Source: DASXUX01 sp036504595 (GTDB lineage Bacteria; Planctomycetota; SZUA-567; H5-PLA8). Taken from it: 64,000 bases of DNA. Shown here one piece after another: positions 60,539 to 64,000 of this stretch (position 1 is its first letter; every line of letters starts with the position of its first letter). Below the pieces are notes generated by a model that saw only the letters and a list, made by a program, of their open reading frames with translations, had not been told where the DNA came from and searched no databases. The DNA lies in the NCBI GenBank assembly GCA_036504595.1, contig DASXUX010000109.1, positions 241,565-305,564 on the forward strand. The letters run 5' to 3'. The translations under genes were made by a program, and so were the position numbers.

Positions 60539-60596
60539 AGTAACGCAATCCTCCTGGATTGCGAGCCCCGGCGCAATCCAGGAGGATTGCGTTACT
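60539..60596. repeat. Perfect 25-bp inverted repeat
   Basis: The arms 60539-60563 and 60572-60596 are exact complements around an 8-base loop (agccccgg). Each arm itself contains the palindrome CGCAATCCTCCTGGATTGCG seen also at 36573-36592. It ends 26 bases before the methyltransferase start, so it could affect that gene's leader. Confidence 0.75.
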
Positions 60597-60622
60597 GAAA
60601 ACCGCTGCTATCATCGCGTCCC

Positions 60623-61144
60623 ATGAGTGAGATTCTTGATATCGGTTGCGGCCAGGCCAAAACTCCCGGCGCGGTGGGAATCGACGTGCTGCCCGGCGCC
60701 GGTGTCGATATCGTTCACGATCTCAACAAACTGCCCTGGCCTTTGGAAAGCGACCGTTTCGACACCGTGGTGTGCTCGCACGTTCTGGAGCATCTGCTCG
60801 ATCTGGTCGGCGTCATGAACGAGATCCACCGCGTCAGCCGAAACGGTGCAAAAGTCAAGATCGTCACGCCTCATTTTTCGAGCCTGAATTCGTGGGAAGA
60901 CCCGACCCACATGCGCCATTTCGCGCGCCGCAGTTTCAGCTTCTTTGATCCCGAAAGCAAGCACAGCTATACGAAGAACCGCATCAAGACCGTCAGCGTA
61001 GAGGTCACCTTCGGCGGTGGCTTATGGGATCTTGTAGGCCGTTGTATATATGGATGTTCGCCCAACCTATGGGAAAAACACTTCGCATTCGTCTGGCGCG
61101 CGCGGAACCTGATTGTCGAACTGGAAGTCGTTAAAAAAGAGTAA
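60623..61144 (+). CDS. Class I SAM-dependent methyltransferase
   Basis: The 173-residue product has motif I EILDIGCGQAKTPGAVGID, an acidic motif near DVLPGAGVD, FDTVVCSHVLEHL (motif IV with HVLEH) and later KVKIVTPHF. It is of the Methyltransf_11 type; the substrate is unknown. It is convergent with the ferredoxin gene and ends at the hairpin at 61145-61167. No ribosome-binding site is evident. Confidence 0.88.
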   Translation: MSEILDIGCGQAKTPGAVGIDVLPGAGVDIVHDLNKLPWPLESDRFDTVVCSHVLEHLLDLVGVMNEIHRVSRNGAKVKIVTPHFSSLNSWEDPTHMRHFARRSFSFFDPESKHSYTKNRIKTVSVEVTFGGGLWDLVGRCIYGCSPNLWEKHFAFVWRARNLIVELEVVKKE

Positions 61145-61167
61145 ATCCCCGGCATTCCGCCGGGGAT
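61145..61167. terminator. Hairpin between convergent genes
   Basis: A perfect 9-bp stem ATCCCCGGC/GCCGGGGAT around ATTCC directly follows the methyltransferase stop and precedes the ferredoxin gene's end. There is no T-tract; it could serve both directions. Confidence 0.55.
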
Positions 61168-61194
61168 CAACGGTTCCTCTTAACTTCGAAACTC

Positions 61195-61380
61195 CTACTT
61201 CTCTTCGACTTCGATGGCTTCCACGTCGCAAGCCTCGACGCAGCTATTGCAGCCGACGCAGTCGTCAGCCTTGGTCGCCACGCACTTCTCTTCCTGCATT
61301 TCCAGGACGGTGTTCGGGCATGCATCGACGCACTTATTGCAGCCAACGCAGTTCTCGGTGTCGATCGTGATGACGTACAT
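61195..61380 (-). CDS. 2[4Fe-4S] ferredoxin
   Basis: Read from ATG 61380 the protein has 61 residues with two complete cluster motifs: CVGCNKCVDACP and CVGCNSCVEACD. Such small ferredoxins carry electrons. GGAAAGGACC precedes the ATG; the longer frame is unsupported. It follows the sat gene on the same strand, 211 bases away, a pairing that suits sulfur metabolism (an electron donor for reduction steps), although no reductase is visible. Confidence 0.93.
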   Translation of the reverse strand: MYVITIDTENCVGCNKCVDACPNTVLEMQEEKCVATKADDCVGCNSCVEACDVEAIEVEEK

Positions 61381-61591
61381 GGATTGGTCCTTTCCTCCGC
61401 TTTGGGCTTTTTGCCCTCGGCGGCGACCAAGGGCACTCTCAATTTCCTTTATCCCAGAATCGCCAAAAAGCAACAATATTCTGGGACTATTCTGCTCTTT
61501 TTTCCATTTTGAACATCTAAAACAGCCATTTTCTTCAACCGAACGTCTTTGGCAGACCCGACTTCGGCCTGAAGCCCCAAGCCCCAAGCCT

Positions 61592-62821
61592 CTACTTCTT
61601 CCCCACCTCTCCCGTCGCGGCCTGATGCAGCTTGATCTCCACCTTGTTATCCAGCGCCGCGTAGTACTCCTTCAGAAGAGCCAGCACTTCCGGCCGGCTG
61701 AAGTCCGGCGACACTTCTCCGCCTTCCGACAGCGTCTTGCGCAAGACCGTCCCGCTCAGCATCAAGCGGTCTTCCTTGCCGTGAGGGCAGGTGCGCATCG
61801 AAGCCATGCCGCGGCACTTCGAACAGTAGAACGTCCAGTCGATCTTCAGCGGCTGAAGCTCGATCGAGCCCTTCGGGATCTCGTCGAAAATCTTCTGCGC
61901 GTCGAACGGCCCGTAGTAGTTGCCGACGCCGGCGTGATCGCGGCCCACGATCAAGTGGCTGCAACCATAGTTCTGCCGGAAGACGGCGTGCAACAGAGCT
62001 TCGCGCGGACCGGCGTAGCGCATGTCCAGCGGGTAGCCGCCCTGCAGACAGGTGTTCTTGACGAAGTACTTTTCCACGAGCACGTCGATGCACTTCACGC
62101 GCACTTCGGCCGGAATGTCGCCGGGCTTCAGCTTGCCGACGAGCTGGTGGATGAACAGTCCGTCCATCACTTCCAGCGCGATCTTGGCGAGGTATTCGTG
62201 CGAGCGGTGCATGGGGTTGCGAAGCTGCAGCGCCGCGACTGTCTTCCAGCCTTTCTCGACGAAATACTTGCGCGTCTCGGCCGGGCGCATGTACACGCCG
62301 GCGAACATCGTCGGGAAGTAGCTTTCGCTCAGCACCTTGATCGGGCCGGCGAGGTTCACGTCCTTCTGCGCCAGGACCATCGCGATGCCGGGGTGTTCCT
62401 TGTCGGTGGTCTTGAAAACTTCTTTGCACTCGAGCGCTTTGTCGATCGCGTACTTCTCGGTCACCTTCATGGTCGCCATGATGGTGCCGGTTTCTTCATC
62501 GACCAGCGCAACTTCCTGCCCTTCCTTGATCCAATCCGCGTCGGCTTTGCTGGCCGATAGCGTGACTGGAATCGGCCAGAACGTCCCGTCAGCCAGCGTC
62601 ATGCTCGTGCAGACGTTCTTCCAATCCTTGCTGCCCATGAACCCGCTGAGCGGCGTGAACGCGCCAATTCCGAGCATGATCGCGTCGCCCGTTTCGCGCG
62701 AAGTCATCTTGATCTTGTTCAGCGACTGCGCTTTCTTCTGTTCCTGCTCAAGAGCTGCGCCTTCGAGCAGCAGCGGCTTCAGCGTTTTTTCACGACCATG
62801 CGGCTTGACGAGCAAATCCAT
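61592..62821 (-). CDS. sat: ATP sulfurylase (sulfate adenylyltransferase)
   Basis: Read from ATG 62821 (AAAGGG upstream) the protein has 409 residues, the homo-oligomeric Sat size. Signature stretches are PLSGFMGSKDWKNV, LQLRNPMHRSHEYL (the QxRNxxHxxH ATP site), RDHAGVGNYYGPFDAQ and the Cys-rich CSKCRGMASMRTCP. It makes APS from ATP and sulfate, or the reverse. The longer frame upstream has no support. No aprAB or dsr gene lies in the window. Confidence 0.94.
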   Translation of the reverse strand: MDLLVKPHGREKTLKPLLLEGAALEQEQKKAQSLNKIKMTSRETGDAIMLGIGAFTPLSGFMGSKDWKNVCTSMTLADGTFWPIPVTLSASKADADWIKEGQEVALVDEETGTIMATMKVTEKYAIDKALECKEVFKTTDKEHPGIAMVLAQKDVNLAGPIKVLSESYFPTMFAGVYMRPAETRKYFVEKGWKTVAALQLRNPMHRSHEYLAKIALEVMDGLFIHQLVGKLKPGDIPAEVRVKCIDVLVEKYFVKNTCLQGGYPLDMRYAGPREALLHAVFRQNYGCSHLIVGRDHAGVGNYYGPFDAQKIFDEIPKGSIELQPLKIDWTFYCSKCRGMASMRTCPHGKEDRLMLSGTVLRKTLSEGGEVSPDFSRPEVLALLKEYYAALDNKVEIKLHQAATGEVGKK

Positions 62822-63513
62822 TGTGTTTTTTCCCTTTCCCATTCCCCGACCGAAGGGACATACCCTAACAAGCACGCCCCCGAAACCAAGCAAAAAATCC
62901 CCCGCAAACGTACCGCCGGTGCCACGCTTGTGTTCGCCGCGCCCTGTGCCACACCTGTTTCCACCGCGTCCGTCCGCAGCGAACTCAAGCGTGCGCTCCG
63001 GTTCCCCTCTCCCCCGCGAGGGAGAGGGGTTAGGGGTGAGGGGGCCACGCCGCGCGTATCTCGTGCGTCTCGCTCGCCCCGTCGTCCGTCGTGCAGTCGC
63101 CGCCTTGCGCCACCGGAATTCCAGCCGCCTTCAGGCGGCTTCTGGGCCGTTGCTTGCCACCACCTTCAGGTGGTGGGGTCGGCCTCCTCTATGTCCGCTC
63201 AGCCGGCTTCAGCCGGGCTTGCATCCAATTCACCGTGCCGTCACTCCCGCCTCCTGCCGTTCTTCCCGCCTTCGCGTCTTTGCGGTTCGCTGTTGTTTTT
63301 CCCTGGAATTTTTTGCACCTCCTGTGCACATCCGCCCCGCGCCTCAGCCCACAGCACTCAGCGCTGAACCCTCCCCATTCTTCGCGCCTTTGCGTCTTTG
63401 CGGTGCAAAAATCCCTGCGAATTCCCGCAAATTCCGCCCTCCGGACAGCCCATCTCTGCGCGAAGCCCCAAAAGCTTCTCCGTTCGTACCGGCTGTGTTG
63501 TGGCGCAGGCTGT
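62822..63513. repeat. Repeat-rich spacer without a gene
   Basis: From left to right it holds a GTGCCACGC-type fragment (62920-62996), a clean CTCCCC/GAGGGGTTAGGGG element (63003-63043), the palindromes GCCGCCTTCAGGCGGC (63124-63139), CCACCACCTTCAGGTGGTGG (63158-63177) and a GCCGGCTTCAGCCGGGC copy (about 63200), gcgtctttgcgg phrases, and GCAGGCTGTCTAGCCTGC (63506-63523). The shared TTCAG centre suggests one palindrome family. Confidence 0.7.
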
Positions 63514-64000
63514 CTAGCCTGCGTCCTCAGACTTTTTCAGTTCTCCGGCCGCGCGCTCCTTCTCCTCGCGCGCCTTCGACTCGATCGCAATCTCCGCAAC
63601 TCGCCGCAGATACGCCGCCGCTTGCTCGTCCGGCGGCGGGAACTCAAGTTGCTCCGCCATCGGCTCGAGTTCCTTCGACAGCCCCAGCCGCTCGCGCATC
63701 TCCTTCAACCATTCCGGCCGCTCGCGCAACGCCTCTGCCCACGAATCCGCGCACGGCTTGCCCGCGCGTTTCGCCCGCTTGCCAACGTCCTGCAATTCGG
63801 CGTGCCGGTAGCGCAGCGACGATGCCACGGCAAAGTACTTTCCGTAGCGGCTCAGCACTCCCTCTTCCAACGCGCGCGGCGTCTGCCCGGCGTGAGCGAG
63901 CATGCAGCCGCGCCGGAACCGCGCGTAATTCGGAAAGCCGTGCAGCAGCGCCCACGCGCAACCATCGAACCCGTCCTCGCGCCGCTGCTCCCGCACAGCC
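63514..64000 (-). CDS. Unknown protein, cut by the right edge
   Basis: The frame is open to the window edge, so the 5' end may lie outside; GTG 63996 is a possible but unproven start. The visible 162 residues are helical and charged (EEKERAAGELKK at the end) with an aromatic-rich start (GCAWALLHGFPNYARFRRGC). No family was recognised. Composition is Arg/Ala/Glu-rich as in the rest of the window. Confidence 0.55.
   Translation of the reverse strand, partial: AVREQRREDGFDGCAWALLHGFPNYARFRRGCMLAHAGQTPRALEEGVLSRYGKYFAVASSLRYRHAELQDVGKRAKRAGKPCADSWAEALRERPEWLKEMRERLGLSKELEPMAEQLEFPPPDEQAAAYLRRVAEIAIESKAREEKERAAGELKKSEDAG

Noticed and set aside
1..64000. tRNA, rRNA, tmRNA, SRP or RNase P RNA genes
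   Set aside because: No cloverleaf with a GTTCRA T-loop and no conserved core of the larger RNAs was seen on either strand, within the limits of reading by eye.

Overview
This 64 kb window is GC-rich and densely coded on both strands. It reads as one stretch of bacterial chromosome. No rRNA, tRNA, tmRNA, CRISPR array or transposase gene was recognised. Several signs suggest a planctomycete or a related deep-branching bacterium: many secreted or lipid-anchored proteins of unknown function with TPR, HEAT, EF-hand or WD40-like repeats, pseudokinase-like proteins, a formylglycine-enzyme-fold protein, an ECF sigma/anti-sigma pair, and a very large number of short dispersed palindromic and heptameric repeats. 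The affiliation is an inference; Myxococcota or Hydrogenedentota-like lineages are not excluded.

Layout. 1-2501: a SWIM zinc-finger gene cut by the left edge, then a retron, meaning a structured msr-msd RNA at about 585-812 followed by a retron-type reverse transcriptase. 2531-10002: a KaiC-like/PEP-synthase-like protein, glutamate dehydrogenase, a lipoprotein and a HEAT-like/M23 peptidase. 10288-13411: a small zinc-ribbon protein, a peroxiredoxin, MoaD, and a reading frame joining MoaE to an M16 peptidase. 13540-23510: secreted proteins (a beta-propeller protein, two paralogous TPR proteins, a HEAT lipoprotein, a large secreted protein) and a 2-hydroxyacid dehydrogenase. 23641-29005: ThyX, a CDP-alcohol phosphatidyltransferase and an NtrB/NtrC-like two-component pair. 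29013-36564: a PAS-GGDEF-EAL protein, a primary-type sigma factor with an abnormal 5' end, an HU/IHF protein, and the ECF sigma/anti-sigma pair. 36836-40920: a phosphoesterase-like protein, an NCS2-type permease, a tandem array of three structured RNAs and a secreted TIM-barrel-like protein. 40965-49351: a SIS isomerase, LolA-like, MMPL exporter and lipoprotein genes of an envelope-lipid cluster, then YebC, a membrane protein and a FabF-like ketosynthase. 49416-55555: a pseudokinase/FGE protein, an EF-hand protein, and methylmalonyl-CoA epimerase, mutase and MeaB. 56080-64000: small and secreted proteins, a membrane pseudokinase, a sugar isomerase/epimerase, a methyltransferase, a ferredoxin, ATP sulfurylase and a gene cut by the right edge.

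Two RNA-centred systems stand out. The first is the retron: RT signatures (NAxxH, YADD, VTG), a 17-bp a1/a2 helix, a 21-bp perfect msd stem, and an upstream SWIM gene that recalls the type XIII (Mx162-like) retron architecture. The second is the array at 39384-39760, where three units of about 80 nt share a 10-bp closing stem with compensatory changes, and each ends in six T residues. Repeats have also entered coding frames in at least three genes.
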